DNA of 64,000 nucleotides from Pratylenchus scribneri (lineage: Eukaryota > Nematoda > Chromadorea > Rhabditida > Pratylenchidae): contig JAQSEB010000111.1 in the NCBI GenBank assembly GCA_030063045.1, positions 496,001-560,000 on the forward strand, written 5' to 3'. The translations under genes and the position numbers were made by a program. Below, one piece after another: positions 24,161-36,960 of this stretch. Numbering within the stretch: position 1 is the stretch's first letter; each line of letters begins with the position of its first letter. A model generated the notes under the pieces. It was not told the origin of the DNA, did not search any database, and saw only the letters and a list, made by a program, of their open reading frames with translations.

Positions 24161-25396
24161 TTATAATCGAGGAAGTTCAGCGACAGGGCTAACTTGAATT
24201 GTTTTTGATGTAATTATATTATTTATATTATTCTTCTTCCAAAAGCAACAAAAAATTATATCACGATATGGTTTATTTGTTAAAATCCCAATAATTGGAT
24301 TCAAAATTGGTGGCCAACATTCCGATAAACTGTTGACAAAATTCAATAAGAAAAATTTTTCTATCAAAAAAATCGAAGAAACGAATTCAAGAGTCATTAA
24401 GACGAATGGAAAAAACGCCTAAAATATTATTATAAATATATTTTATAATAAACTTTTATCAAATTTACCAATAAAATTAAAGTGAATGTCAGTTGTTTAT
24501 TCAATTTTCTGGTTCGCTCATTAAATTGTGGATGTGAATGAGAATTAACCAATTTAATCATTTTGATGGCACAAAATATGATAATTCCAAAACTGATGAT
24601 CATAAAGAATAGGAAGGCATAAACATAGCTATTACCAGAATCGATCTAAAAAATAAAAATTAATATAATATCATAGAAAAAATAAATTATTATTCATTGT
24701 ATGTGATAAATTGTAAATTCACCGTTGTATTTATGTCAATATATGATGAATATACACTACCATTTATGGATAAAGGAGTTGAATAAAATATTGGATTGCA
24801 AACTTTCACTATCATTGCACAAAAAATTGAAACAATACAAATTGGAAATAATAACAGAATTAAATAATGCCACCAATTTATTTTTATATTCCTAAAAATA
24901 AAAATAAATAATAAATAAATAAATTTTACCAATTCAATGTTAAATATCTGTATAAAAATTGCACAACAATGCTGAATATTTGAAAGTAATAAAAAAATAA
25001 ATAAATAATATTATGAGAGAGTGGATATATTTTGGATAAAATTATTTCCAAATAATTCGTTAAGTATCCTTCATATAGAGTACCAAAAACTTGTTCATCG
25101 ATATCACACATTATCTGAATTAACAAATTTTTTTAATTTTTATTAGTTTACAATTTTATATTAATTATAAAAAATTATTTAATGATAATAAACGGATTTA
25201 CAGGTTCTCCAACGGTAATTACTGCAAGGAACAGAATATCAACTGCACAAGTTTGAAGAAGAATTCGGCTATGTGACAACATTTCTTTGGGTGTTTTCTT
25301 TAAAATAAGCCAAATGAAAATTGCATTCAGGGAAAAACCAAGCGGCGGTGAAATTAAAGCGTTCAATCGATGCGCCAATTGATAATTGGCATTCAT
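24161..25396 (-). CDS. Seven-transmembrane chemoreceptor, Str/Srd-like
   Basis: Exons 25396-25202, 25114-24930, 24891-24723, 24645-24469 and 24418-24161 join to 328 codons. TM1 is NALISPPLGFSLNAIFIWLI. The segment FYYFQIFSIVVQFLYRYLTL, after TM2/3, matches the QFxYRY signature of the Str/Srj/Srd families. LNKQLTFTLILLAFFPFVLM and CWPPILNPIIGILTNKPYRD match TM6 and TM7 with the usual NP-I-x-K-PYR end. The last ~20 residues are a polar cytosolic tail. The length is usual for the family. The gene converges with the mucin-like gene (stop to stop about 150 bases). Ligand unknown. Confidence 0.82.
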
Positions 25397-26630
25397 ATTT
25401 TTTTAATCAATTAATTGCTAATTTGATAAAAATTATTAAATTTTAATTAAATTCCTCATACAAATTGAATATAGGGCAAATAATAAGAATTCTATTGAAA
25501 ATAAAGATTAAACGTAAATATTAAAAATCAATGGCCTTTTAAATTGCGTGTTGATGGTGTGTGTATAAAAAAGTAAAAATATTTTTAAAAACTGGCATTT
25601 AAAAATGGAAATTGGAATTTGCTGGTGAATTAATAAATTTATTAAAAGGAAAATGAAAAAATTAATTTTTCTTGATGTCGTCATTATATGCAATTGCAAA
25701 ATGAAGTTTGTATAAAATAAAATAAAATTGGAGCCAATTATAAATAAATAATAATGGCAAACTACTTTGGCAAGAAATTATAATGATTAATGAATGAGGA
25801 TGGATTTCATGGGTAAAACATGAGATTTTTATTATTAAATTCTTTCTCAGATTAGTGTGCATTGAAAGAATTCAAATTACGGTGAAGTAATGTATAATAA
25901 TATTTCTAATAAGCTTTTTATAATATTTATTTCTTATGAATGATTGCTTTGAAAATACAAATAAAAAAGTAAATTTAAATTCAATTTTCATTATTAAAAA
26001 TGACTAAAAAACAACAATTATGAGGAAATTAAATAAAATTTTACGCGATAAAATTTGAAAATGTCAGTATTCACACGCTTAACAAGAATCTAAATAATTC
26101 AATACATTTATTTAATTAATTATTTCTAGGAAGAATCAATATACTGTGAGGAAAAATATTTAGAAATTTAAAAATAAATTTGAATTAAAAGTAAAATTAG
26201 TAATATAATGATAAGAATTCAGCAAAATAATTAAAAATATTTTAGCATTTAAATTTAATGATAATAAATTATTATAAAATGGAATTATATAATTTAAATT
26301 AATTCTTTTGACATTTTTATTTAATAAATTTCTTTCCATTCTTCAAACAAAGGGAAACTTGAAATTGCCAATAAAATTTGGCCAATTCTGCTCGGATGAG
26401 CAAAAAGAATGAAATTTTGAGGGCCAATGGATTTAGAGGGGAAAGAGGGATGTCGGACATTGCCAAAAAAGAAGGATTTATTGACATTTTCCCTTTGGCA
26501 GATGCTCTCACTTTTTTTTTGCTTTGCCACCTTTTTTGGCTTACAAGGCTAAACAAATGGCGGATAAAATTTTTTTAGCTTCTTCTATAAAAAGGGTAAA
26601 AAATATTTTTTAGATAAATATTTTTTCAAA
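25397..26630. other. Intergenic, AT-rich
   Basis: This is the divergent gap between a chemoreceptor and the nicotinic receptor gene. Except for a TATA-like site near 26586, I see nothing assignable. Overlapping ORFs at 26317-26578 on both strands are probably chance. Confidence 0.4.
26586..26594 (+). promoter_or_regulatory. TATA-like box of the nicotinic receptor gene
   Basis: TATAAAAAG lies 37 bases before the ATG at 26631. Distance and sequence suit a core promoter with a very short leader, or a trans-spliced transcript. Inference only. Confidence 0.35.
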
Positions 26631-29215
26631 ATGAATTTTCTTTATATTTTCTTGTTCATCGCATCATTCACCAATTTCAATAATTTATTTGACCATTCAC
26701 AAAAATTAGTTGCAGCAAATGAACATGGCCAAAATTTGTTTGACAAATTAATGTTGGGATATAATCATTTAAGGCGTCCGGCAAGCAATGGACCACTTCG
26801 AGTCCGTCTGAAATTACGCCTTTCCCAAATAATCGATCTAGTTTCGAATAAATTAATCCAAATATAATTATTATTATTCAGCATGAAATCAACCAAATTA
26901 TGACTGTCAGTGTTTGGCTCCGTCAATCCTGGAGTGATTCTCGCCTATCTTGGAATCCAGCGGAATATGGAGGTATACAAATTCTGATGATTTGAATATT
27001 TTTGATTAGGTATTGGCACACTTTATATGCCTCAGGAGATGATTTGGGTGCCGGATTTGGTGTTATATAATAATGCGGATCGACATCATTACAATGTGAC
27101 CATTGGTACAAAGGCAACATTACATCATAGTGGAGAGGTATGGCCGATGAAAAATAAAAAAATATTTGTTAATGCCGATTTCGGAAATTAGCCTTTTCCA
27201 AGAGAAGGCCAGGATTTTAGCTCACTGATTTTGGAAATCTCGATTTCCTGTCCACATAGAGACTTGAGAATAGGTTTATTCGACTCAGCATGGTCGATTT
27301 ATTAGTAATTTATAATTATAATTTCAATTTCAGGCTAATTTTAATCTTAGTTTTAAGACTAAGTGTATGGCGCCAAAGACGGGATAGGAATCTAACGGCG
27401 AATGTTACTAAATAAACTCATAAAAGTTTGAAATTGAAATTTCATATACAAAATCGACCATATCGATTTCTAAGAATCCTAGAAGTCGAGAGATTCCCAA
27501 AATCATTCGGTATAAAAAAACCTGTCCTTTTCAATAAAGGAAAGGTTAATTTTCTAAATCGGCTACAACTACAATATATTCAAATTAATTTAATTTATTT
27601 GAAGATTCTTTGGGAACCGCCAGCCCTTTTCAAATCACTTTGCGAAATTGACGTCACCTGGTTCCCTTTCGATGAACAACTTTGCCAATTAAAAGTTTAT
27701 TCTTATTAATTTAAAGAATAATTCGCATTTTATAGTTTGGCTCTTGGAGTTTTTCCGAGGATTTGTTGCGATTGGCATTTTGGGAGGATTTGAGTGGCAC
27801 CAAAATGGAAATTGAGCATGGAATTGGTTCAATAATACATTTGTATTTAATCATTAAATTATTAATTATTTTTTGCTAGATTTATCCGACTATTATCCCT
27901 CCGTTGAATGGGACATCCTCTCTGTGCGTGCAGTTCGCCATTCTCGCTCTTACCCAGGCCGTTCACCGGGACATGGCGAAATGATGGCTCAATTACAGGA
28001 AAAAGGTCGATTCACGGATATTGTGGTTAGGCAAAATGTTTAAATAATTTTAAAATTCTTTGAAGTATAATTTGGTGCTTCGTCGTAAGCCTCTTTTCTA
28101 TACGGTCAATTTGGTTTTTCCCTGTGTTGGTATTTCTTTTCTGACAATCCTTGTCTTCTATCTTCCTCCAGAATCCGGCGAAAAGGTTGGCAAAAATAAT
28201 AAAAAAATTATTTTAAAAATATGCCAGATTGCTCTTTGTATTTCCATTTTGGTAGCACTCACAGTCTTTTTCCTTTTACTCACTGAAGTCCTTCCGGCCA
28301 GCAGTGTTGTTCTTCCCTTAATCGGTTTTTGGCACACAATTATTAATAAGTATTTATTCCTTAATTTAGGCAAATATTTACTCTTCACAATGTTCCTTGT
28401 CACTCTTTCCGTTTTGATTACCGTAATTTGTAAGAATAAAAATACATTTAAAATTGTAATTAATTAATTTAGCATTGAATTTGCATTTTCGTAAAACATC
28501 TACTCATTCCCCATTGCCTGGTTGGCTTCGCCTCATTTTACTTCGATGGCTTCCGAAATTGCTTTTCATGCGCCGCCCACTTGATGCACAGGGGCAAATC
28601 AGGAAAGAAAGTTTGAAGGCCCAAAAGAAGGAAGAAGGATCGCCGGCGGACATTGTGGCCAGGAAAGAACGACCAAAACTCAAGAAAACTGGTCCATTCA
28701 CCAAAAAATTGATTTAATAAAATGTAATTTTTTGGCAGTTGCCCATTTACAAGAGAATGTCCAATTCGATTGCCTCGGCCCAATCCGTGTTTTAAGGGAC
28801 ACTCCGTTGGAGGCAATGTGCCGACCGCCCCTTGAAGAGTCAATGAAACAATTATTTCGGTTCATATTTTTAAAGTCCAAAATTAATTATTTAAATATTT
28901 TTAGTTGCCCTCAAACTGTAAAAGCATTTGAGCATATTTGTTTCATTGCCGAATTGTTGAAGACAAAAGATTGTGATTTAAAAGTTGACCAAGATTGGAA
29001 ATATGTGGCAAAGTGAGAACAATAAAATAAATTCATTATTATTTCTTTATTTTATTATTTACAGTGTCATTGATCGACTTTTTCTCGTCCTCTTTGCATT
29101 CAGCTGTTTCCTTGGCACTGTCATCATTTTGCTGCAGGCCCCAATTTTTTATGATAGCAGTCGACAACCAATTGATTTGATGCAATTTCAATCGACTGCT
29201 GAAAATGGAAAATAA
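26631..29215 (+). CDS. Nicotinic acetylcholine receptor subunit, non-alpha, levamisole-receptor type
   Basis: Thirteen exons (26631-26840, 26882-26972, 27010-27137, 27605-27694, 27736-27826, 27880-28025, 28066-28185, 28228-28324, 28370-28429, 28473-28691, 28739-28859, 28905-29012, 29065-29215) sum to 544 codons with every phase consistent. A signal peptide is followed by ligand-domain motifs [23 protein letters not shown] and the Cys-loop [15 protein letters not shown] with exactly 13 residues between cysteines. Loop C reads SYPGRSPG and lacks the adjacent cysteine pair, so this is a structural (non-alpha) subunit. Four membrane segments follow, with M2 [20 protein letters not shown] after GEK (cation-selective type). 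A ~130-residue cytosolic loop precedes M4. The channel would act at muscle or neuron membranes with alpha partners. Intron 3 carries an old foldback element. Confidence 0.92.
27174..27563. mobile_element. Diverged foldback element in intron 3 of the receptor gene
   Basis: The ends GCCGATTTCGGAAATTAGCC and, inverted, GCCGATTTAGAAAATTAACC pair. The arms extend inward with matches such as GATTTTGG-AATCTC and ATGGTCGATTT. No clear target duplication remains and no transposase is present. It makes intron 3 about 470 bases, ten times the usual size here. Confidence 0.7.
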
Positions 29216-29711
29216 AAAATGATGAAATTTTGAATACAATTATTCAATCCTCTTTCTATTTTGCACTATTATTTTGTGAACATTTTGAAAGAAATTAATT
29301 AAAAAATTTAATAAATGGAAATGTCAAATTCATTTCGCATGTAATTATTGAAGCATTAGATTAAAACCTTTGGCGTCAATTCCCTAAACCACAAATTTCA
29401 GACATTCAAAATATTTGCCATTTATTTTATTTCCTCATTGTTCAAATTTTAATACAATTTTAATAAATAGAAATGTTGAATTTTTTTTTTACACGTAACA
29501 GTCATCATCCATTTATTATTTTCTTATGTATTATTGTAAATTCAAATCAAATTCATGCCAATTACCCTTTGCTCCCATCTACATATCACATTACAATTAC
29601 GATATACCGTACATGCATTGTGCATTCTAAATTAAAAAGCATTTTGCCATTTTTATATTTAATAATTTTTAAAATTCATTCCTCATTTTATCAAAATAAG
29701 AACAAAAATAA

Positions 29712-31010
29712 ATGGGCATTTTGGAATGGATTGGATCAAAAAGCAATGAATTTGTTTATTTTGCATTCGTTTTGGGCAGCACATCAATTCTGCTTAATAT
29801 TTGCCAAATTTACACAATAATTCGGCATAAAGAATTTCACAATTCATTTTATGTTTTGTTTATTTTCCGTGGCATTTCGGTTTGTATTTTAATTTAAAAT
29901 ATTATTAATAAATAATTTAAGGATTTTCTGCATATTTTGGTCTCCTGCATTTATTATCGTTTTCCAACAGTTTTTGGCCAATTTTTCTTCCCACTTTATT
30001 TGCAACTTCCAGAATTATTCCTATCTTCATTGGGCGTTATTGGCCATTTTTCATATCAGGCCAATAATTTGTCCTCTGCTTTTTTATTGCTAAATCGTTT
30101 GAGCGCAATTCAATGGCCCATTCAATATAAAAAAGTACAATTCAATTAAATTAATTAATAATTTCAATTAATATTTATTTAGATATGGCGCAAATTGTTG
30201 CCAATTTCCATTTCAATTTCCATCATATTCCCTTTATTAACTTCATATTCAATGATAAATGCAAAAATGGAATTAATTCCAATAAAAATGGATCAAAATA
30301 ATCAAACAATTTCATTCATTGTGGCAGAAATTAAAGGGGTATTCCAATAAATTATTATTTTTAAATTAAATTTAATCTCAACAGGGCACATATTATAAAG
30401 AAATGCTAAATTATATTTCAATTTTCTCCATCATTTTTTTGATCTTCTGTTTTTGCATCAGCATCAGCACATTCCTTTTGTATAAATATCAATTAAAAAA
30501 TAATTCAAATGAAAATAATCAACAAAATGCGCTCGAAACGAAACGTAAATTATTGGTTTATTCATTCATCACCGTATTGGGCCATTCTTTGAATGCTACA
30601 TTAATGGTAAATTTTGATATTAATATTATTTTAATAACATTTATTACTATTTGATTTATTTTTAAAAATACTAAATTTATATAAAAATTAATTTTCGTTA
30701 ATTACATTCACTAAATTCTAATTAAATCCCCAATTTATTAATGCAGATTCTTTTCAATTTATTTTATAATTCTGAACTTGTTGGCTCTATCATCCAAGCA
30801 TTATATCCTCAATATCCTTGGATCATGGATTTTTGCACAATTTTCCTCTCAACATGGACACTTCTATGGGCAAGCGAAACATTCCGTGTCAAATTCATTG
30901 AGGATTTCCTTCCAAATTTTCTTCATCAGAAAATTGTCAATTTTCACTCTTCAACAAAAGTGATAATCCTTAATAATGCGACTAATTCAATTTATCATCA
31001 TCGACCTTGA
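29712..31010 (+). CDS. Seven-transmembrane chemoreceptor, Srg-like
   Basis: Five exons (29712-29879, 29922-30134, 30183-30338, 30385-30606, 30747-31010) give 341 codons. TM1 is FVLGSTSILLNICQIYTII. The SSAFLLLNRLSAIQWPIQYK segment at the end of TM3 is the Srg/Srx-type LNRxxxI signature. TM5 ISIFSIIFLIFCFCISISTF and TM6-TM7 end with YPWIMDFCTIFLSTWTLLWA. The second Srg-like gene at 39848-41321 ends similarly with LPWINDLRVLSQPWLLLIV. An earlier ATG at 29473 opens another frame without receptor features. It is expected in the membrane of chemosensory neurons. Ligand unknown. Confidence 0.82.
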
Positions 31011-32264
31011 TTTTAAAAAAAAAACTGAATTGGCACAAAATTGTCACATTAATCGAACATTAAATATATTTTTGATTTATAATTTGTAATTTGTATTGCA
31101 CATGGGAAAAATTCATGCATTTATTTTTTGTTGTTCCATATTTTCGCACAATTTGATGGAATAAAACAAGTTTCATTTTACCATTTTCTCACTGAAAACA
31201 ATATTCCTTTCCAATGAATTAAAAAGCATAAATGTTCATGTGGGCGAATTACCATTCCTGTTAGTTCAAATATACGCAAGCACATTTAATTAAGTATTTA
31301 TAATTTCATAAATTAAGATATTTAATTTGAAATTTTAATTAATAAATTAATTAATAAAAATCATATAAAAAATATTTGTATAATTTGTAATATTACATTA
31401 ATGCGATAAATCCTTTATTTCGACTAAATATTACAGTAGAATAATATTAAATAATTTAGTAAGTTGACATTTCAAAAAATATGTTTTATTATTATTATAG
31501 CCTTTGATTTCCATTCTTAATTAAAATTGGCATTGTCACATTTTGTTTTCTTCCTTTTGTGACTTTGACAATTCCCTGTTTTGTATGAATTATTAAAAAT
31601 AGCATGCAATAATATATTCAACAAAAAACTTTTAATATTAAAGTAAGCAGATACAAATTCATCTTTTTGTGTTTTGAATTTAATATCTTTTATTTGTTAT
31701 TGGAACAATTTAAAATCATTTAATAGAAATCCGTGAAAAAATTATTGAAAAAATGAATTTATTAAATTTATTAGTAGTTTTAAAATTAAATTTTATCATA
31801 TTTATTTCCTTCGAAATGCTATTCTCTAGACACTAGTACATTTATAAAATATTGAAAGCACTTTAAAATATTCCATGAAATAATTACATATTTTTTTAGC
31901 AATCTAATTAAATATCAATAATCAAATTTTTTAGTGTCAAAAAATTTAAAGGTAGAAAAATTTACATTAAACTTTTTTATGGCCATATAACTTAGACAAA
32001 TTATGGTTTACTTTGCCTATTTTATCTATTCTCATAACCAACCTATAAATAGTAAAGCTGCGGCTACAATGCATCCGTTTTTACCTTCCGTCTCCGTTTT
32101 TTGATAAAAAGACGGACGACCCGGCCACAATGGTCCGTTTTAGCCCTAGTGTAAAGCATCCCAAGATTTTTTGCCAATTATTTGGCTTAAAAATGTCTTT
32201 AATTTAAATAATAAATTAATTTTTTTTGCCATATTTTTGTTCCCATTTTATTTCCGGTTAAACA
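31011..32264. other. Intergenic; left part of a segmental duplication
   Basis: From about 31080 the sequence is a diverged copy of the DNA from 34330. A small GC-richer patch at 32060-32160 holds two copies of CGGC(T/C)ACAATG followed by TCCGTTTT, perhaps a tiny transposon remnant. I see no gene. Confidence 0.5.
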
Positions 32265-33790
32265 ATGAACAATTCCCTCGCATTTACACCAACGATGGCG
32301 TCAATAATTCCCATTATGCAAGTCAACGACTATTCAAAAATTGTCACCGGAATTGACATTGCCTTGACTATTTTCGAATGCATTGTCTACATTCCCACAT
32401 TACCGATAACGGTTAATTTATAATTTAATTAGCATAAAATTAAATTTTTATATAAGCAATTTATAAATTTTAATTTCAATAATACTCAATAAAATATGTT
32501 ATTTTTTTTCAGTTTTTCTGCTCCTACATCATCTTCTCCACTTCCATTTTGCATCGAAATTTAAAATGCATTTTACTTGCCCAAATTTTTTATATCCTAC
32601 TTTTCGCCTTCACTCGCATTTATTGCATTTTTGGCCAATTTATTTCTATGAATATTTACTTAACTCAACCAAATTGGGTTTATTTTTCCTTATTTTTTGC
32701 AATTGTTTTTGGAAATTTAATTGGCCATTTCCTCATTATTGAACGCATTTTGGCCACAATTTTCTACAAAAATTATGAACTTTATAAACGATGGGATTTC
32801 ATTATCGTTTGTATAATTTCAACAGTAATTTAAATAAATAATTTAAAAATATATTTTTTATTTTTTATTAGACAGCTTTAAGTTTTGCAAATAGCTATTA
32901 TCAAATTTATGAGCTCGGTTCTTTGATTAATATTTCGGATATTACTTTATGGACCCATATTGTCGCCATGTTGGCCAGCTTTATTGAAATTTTTGTATAT
33001 TTTTTAGTCTACAAAATTATTATTAATTTCTTTATTTATTGAAGATATTATCATTAATTACATATTTGAATGTGAATAAATTTAAATTTGGAACAAATCC
33101 ACAAAATGTGCCGGCACTCACTGTTCGCTATCAGGTAAAGGAAAAAGAAAATTATTAAATTAGCAATAATAAATTAATTATGGTCATTAACAAAATTCAC
33201 ATTTTTGAATAAATATTTTTTTTAGTTGATGGAAAATATTCGCACTGGAAAGCAATTGGGCCCCACATTTTTTTGTCACTTCATTAGTGTTTCCCTTTCT
33301 TGTTTGATTATTTTGGATCTTCATAATAAATGGTTTATGGAAATTAATACATTTATTCTCTCGAATGCCATTGCATTTCTCATCCATTCCATTAACAATT
33401 TTTGCATGACCGCATTTGTCATTTTGTAATTATTTTAAAAATTAAAATATTAAATAAATATTTGTTAATATTTTCAGTTTTCATCCAATTTTAAACCGGA
33501 ATGGGCGAAAATTGTTAAAAAATTTATTCAAATTTATTTCACCAAAATTCAACAAAGTGGGGCCTTCTGATGCCGTCGGCGCAGAAGATTTGGAGATTTG
33601 TCCCCTTCCAATTGATGCAAATGGGAAAATTATTTTGGGAACAGCGACGAATTCGCCACCATTGAAAAATCAAACTGAAACATATTTTCGACAATTATAC
33701 ACAGCTTGGGGCGATAAATGAATGAATAAATTGGAGTTGAAAAATTTATATCGTAAAAATGTGATTTCTTTGATAATGAATTTAATAAAT
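31080..33790 (+). repeat. Segmental tandem duplication, copy 1 (copy 2 at ~34330-36960)
   Basis: Upstream DNA, the receptor gene and its 3' end are repeated with a period of about 3.16 kb. The non-coding parts have diverged by many indels. Exons 3-6 are nearly identical between copies. Confidence 0.85.
32265..33721 (+). CDS. Seven-transmembrane chemoreceptor, Sra/Srab/Sre-like, copy 1
   Basis: Six exons (32265-32411, 32513-32824, 32872-32994, 33045-33134, 33226-33425, 33478-33721) sum to 372 codons. It has no signal peptide, as usual. Hydrophobic TM segments include FFCSYIIFSTSILHRNLKCI and FAIVFGNLIGHFLIIERILA. The ERILATIFYKNYE motif ends TM3, a signature of the Sra superfamily. TM5-TM7 follow, and FHPILNRNGRK begins a ~70-residue cytosolic tail, the usual HP-L end of this group. 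Exon 6 differs from copy 2 by a single residue. Likely a sensory receptor; ligand unknown. Sra versus Sre is not resolved by eye. Confidence 0.85.
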
Positions 33791-35419
33791 TGACAGAAAG
33801 ACATTGATAATGGCATCTATTTTCTAATTTATAAAATTATTTTTACTTATATCAATCCTGAACTCACTTCGACAAAAATTGGTTCATTGGCATGAAATTG
33901 TCAAATTAATTGGTCGATTCTTAAATGTTGTAAATGATGTCGATTTTTTAAAAAGTGCAAACTTTTTTTTTCTATTAGAAATATTTTTGCTCTTAAGATT
34001 ATTGGACATAAACAAAACAATGACCTTTACAGGTCAGCGGATATTTCCAAATGATAAATCGGATGCCCTTATTAGCATATTTAATCATAATTCCTATGTA
34101 ATTTCTTCACTTTATCTTGTGCTACAAATTCACCCTAATTAATTGTTTTTCCATATATGTATCCTTAAAGATATTGAAAATAAAAAAAATGATATGAGAT
34201 ATAATTTTTTTTTATCATTTGCACTTTTTTCAAGAAATGAAATCATTTTCACTTTTTTAAGAATCGAAACACATTTACACCTTTTAAGAATCGAGACATG
34301 GTAGCAATTGAATATAATTTTTATTTAATAATATGTAATTGTAATTTGTATGAACATGGGAACATTTTATGCTTTTCTTGCGTTCCTTTTTTAATACAAT
34401 AATTGTAATTTAATAAAACAGTATCATTTTCCCATTGTTCTTTTCCGATGAATTAAAAATCATAAAATTTTATGTAACGAATTTCCATTTCTGTGTTCAA
34501 ATATAAGCCAGTAAATTTAATTATTCTTGCCTCCATAAATCGAGATATTTAATTTTCGTTTATTTTTTTGAAATTTTTATTCAACATAAAATTGAATAAA
34601 ATATTTAATGAGAAAAAATTAAATTTAAGCATATTGTTATATTATTAATACGATATAGAGCATTTATACACTAATTCAATTAAATTTTGAAATAATATTT
34701 TTGCAAATCATCTTATTCATTAATATTTTATGTAATATGGCATTAAATTATATTTTAGTACTTTCTTTTAATTTTCATATTCATTGGAATAGTAGGCATA
34801 GTTTGTTCTGTTTCTATTTTATAACTTTAAATATTCTCTGTTTATTGATCGAATCACATTAAAAATAAATTTGAATGTGTGTAATATTTAACTGAAAAAC
34901 TTTGTTATTTATGGAAAAAGGTACAAATTCATTTTTTTCGTGCTTAGTATTTAATATCTTTTATTTGTTATTAGAATAATTAATTTAAACTCATAGAAAT
35001 CCATAAGAAAATAATAGAAAAATTGAATTTATTAAATAACCATTTTTAATTAAATTTTTATCATATTTATTTTCCTGGAAATGCTCTTGTCCAGTCAACC
35101 TAAAATTAAATTATTGAAAGCACTATTTGAAAGCACTTTTAAATATTCAAGGAATTTATCATTTTATTGCCAATCTAATTAGAAATATCAATAATTTAAT
35201 TTTTTGTGGGCGAAAAATTTACATTTGCCATTTTTGATAGTCAATTTGAAATTTTAATTCGACTATTTTATTTTGCCCAATAACAGAATTGTAAAAGTAA
35301 AACAATTCCCAAAATTTATGACTAATTACTTAGCTTAAAAAATATATTTATTATTAAAATTAATTATTTTTTCAGAATTTTAATTTTATTTTTATTTCCT
35401 TTATATTCCCGGTCAATCA
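33722..35419. other. Intergenic between the duplicated receptors
   Basis: From about 34330 onward this is the upstream part of duplication copy 2. An 87-codon frame at 33879-34142 lacks any recognisable feature, and I do not call it. A TTAAGAATCGA-type short repeat occurs around 34250-34295. Confidence 0.5.
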
Positions 35420-36960
35420 ATGAACAATTCCCTCGAATTTACATCAACAATGGCATCAATACTTCCCATAAGTGAATCCAATGATTATTCTAAATTTGTC
35501 ACTTCAATTTATATTGCTCTGAACATTCTCGAATTTCTCGTCTACATTCCCACATTACCAATGACGGTTTAATTAATATAATTAACATAAAAATATTTTT
35601 GGGCTGAAAAATAATTTAAAACTTTTTTTATGATTCATCAAAAAATATTTTTTTAAACATAAAATTTTCCAATAAAATATTTTAATATTTTCACAGTTCT
35701 TCTGCTCCTACATCATCTTCTCCACTTCCATTTTATATCAAAATCTGAAATGCATTTTACTTGCCCAGATATTCTATGTCCTACTTTTCGCCTTCACTCG
35801 CATTTATTCAATTGTTGGCCAATTTATTTCTATGAATATTTATTTAGTTCAATCAAATTGGATTTATTTTACCGGTTTTTTTGCAATTGTTTTTGGCAAT
35901 TTAATTGGCCATTTCCTCATTATTGAACGCATTTTGGCCACAATTTTCTACAAAAATTATGAATCCTATAAACGATGTTTCATTATTTTTTGCATAATTT
36001 CAACGGTAATAAAAATTAATTTATAAATATATTTTTTAATTTTTATTAGACCGCTTTAAGTTTTGCAAATAGCTATTATCAAATTTATGAGCTCGGTTCT
36101 TTGATTAATATTTCGGATATTACTTTATGGACCCATATTGTCGCCATGTTGGCCAGCTTTATTGAAATTTTTGTATATTTTTTAGACTACAAAATTAAAA
36201 TTTATCCATTTATTTAATAAGATATTATCATTAATTACATATTTAAATGTGAATATATTTAAATTTGGAACAAATCCCCAAAATGTGCCGGCACTCACTG
36301 TTCGTTATCAGGTAAAATTAAATTAATATAATAAATTAATACAAAATTGGCCCTAAAAAGTTAGAATTGCGTAATAATTCGATTTTTAGTTGATGGAAAA
36401 TATTCGCACTGGAAAACAATTGGGCCCCACATTTTTTTGCCATTTCATTAGTGTCTCCCTTTCTTGTTTGGTCACTTTGGATCTTCATAATAAATGGTTT
36501 ATGGAAATAAATACATTTGTTTTATTGGGTGGCATTGCATTTCTCATCCATTCAATTAACAATTTTTGCATGACCGCATTTGTCATTTTGTAAGCATTAA
36601 AAAATTAAATAAATATTAAATAAATATTTATCGATATTTTCAGTTTTCATCCAATTTTAAACCGGAATGGGCGAAAATTGTTAAAAAATTTATTCAAATT
36701 TATTTCACCAAAATTCAACAAAGTGGGGCCTTCTGATGCCGTCGGCGCAGAAGATTTGGAGATTTGTCCCCTTCCAATTGATGCAAATGGGAAAATTATT
36801 TTGGGAACAGCGACGAATTCGGCACCATTGAAAAATCAAACTGAAACATATTTTCGACAATTATACACAGCTTGGGGCGATAAATGAATGAATTGGAATG
36901 GAAATGAAAAATTTTGTTCAATAAAAAGATGATTTCTGGACAAATGAAATTAATAAATTG
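34330..36960 (+). repeat. Segmental tandem duplication, copy 2
   Basis: This is the partner of 31080-33790. Homology starts in the intergenic DNA around the shared GTAATTTGTAT/CATGGGAA stretch and ends shortly after the receptor stop codon. Confidence 0.85.
35420..36887 (+). CDS. Seven-transmembrane chemoreceptor, Sra/Srab/Sre-like, copy 2
   Basis: Six exons (35420-35566, 35697-36005, 36050-36172, 36222-36311, 36390-36589, 36644-36887) sum to 371 codons in frame. Structure and motifs match copy 1, including ERILATIFYKNYE and FHPILNRNGRK. Exon 3 is identical in protein sequence to copy 1 and exon 6 differs at one residue. Exon 1 differs at about 15 of 49 positions and part of exon 5 also differs. 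This uneven divergence suggests gene conversion over the 3' half, with the N-terminal part evolving freely. The N-terminal region could influence ligand choice. Probably functional, since all splice sites are intact. Confidence 0.85.
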
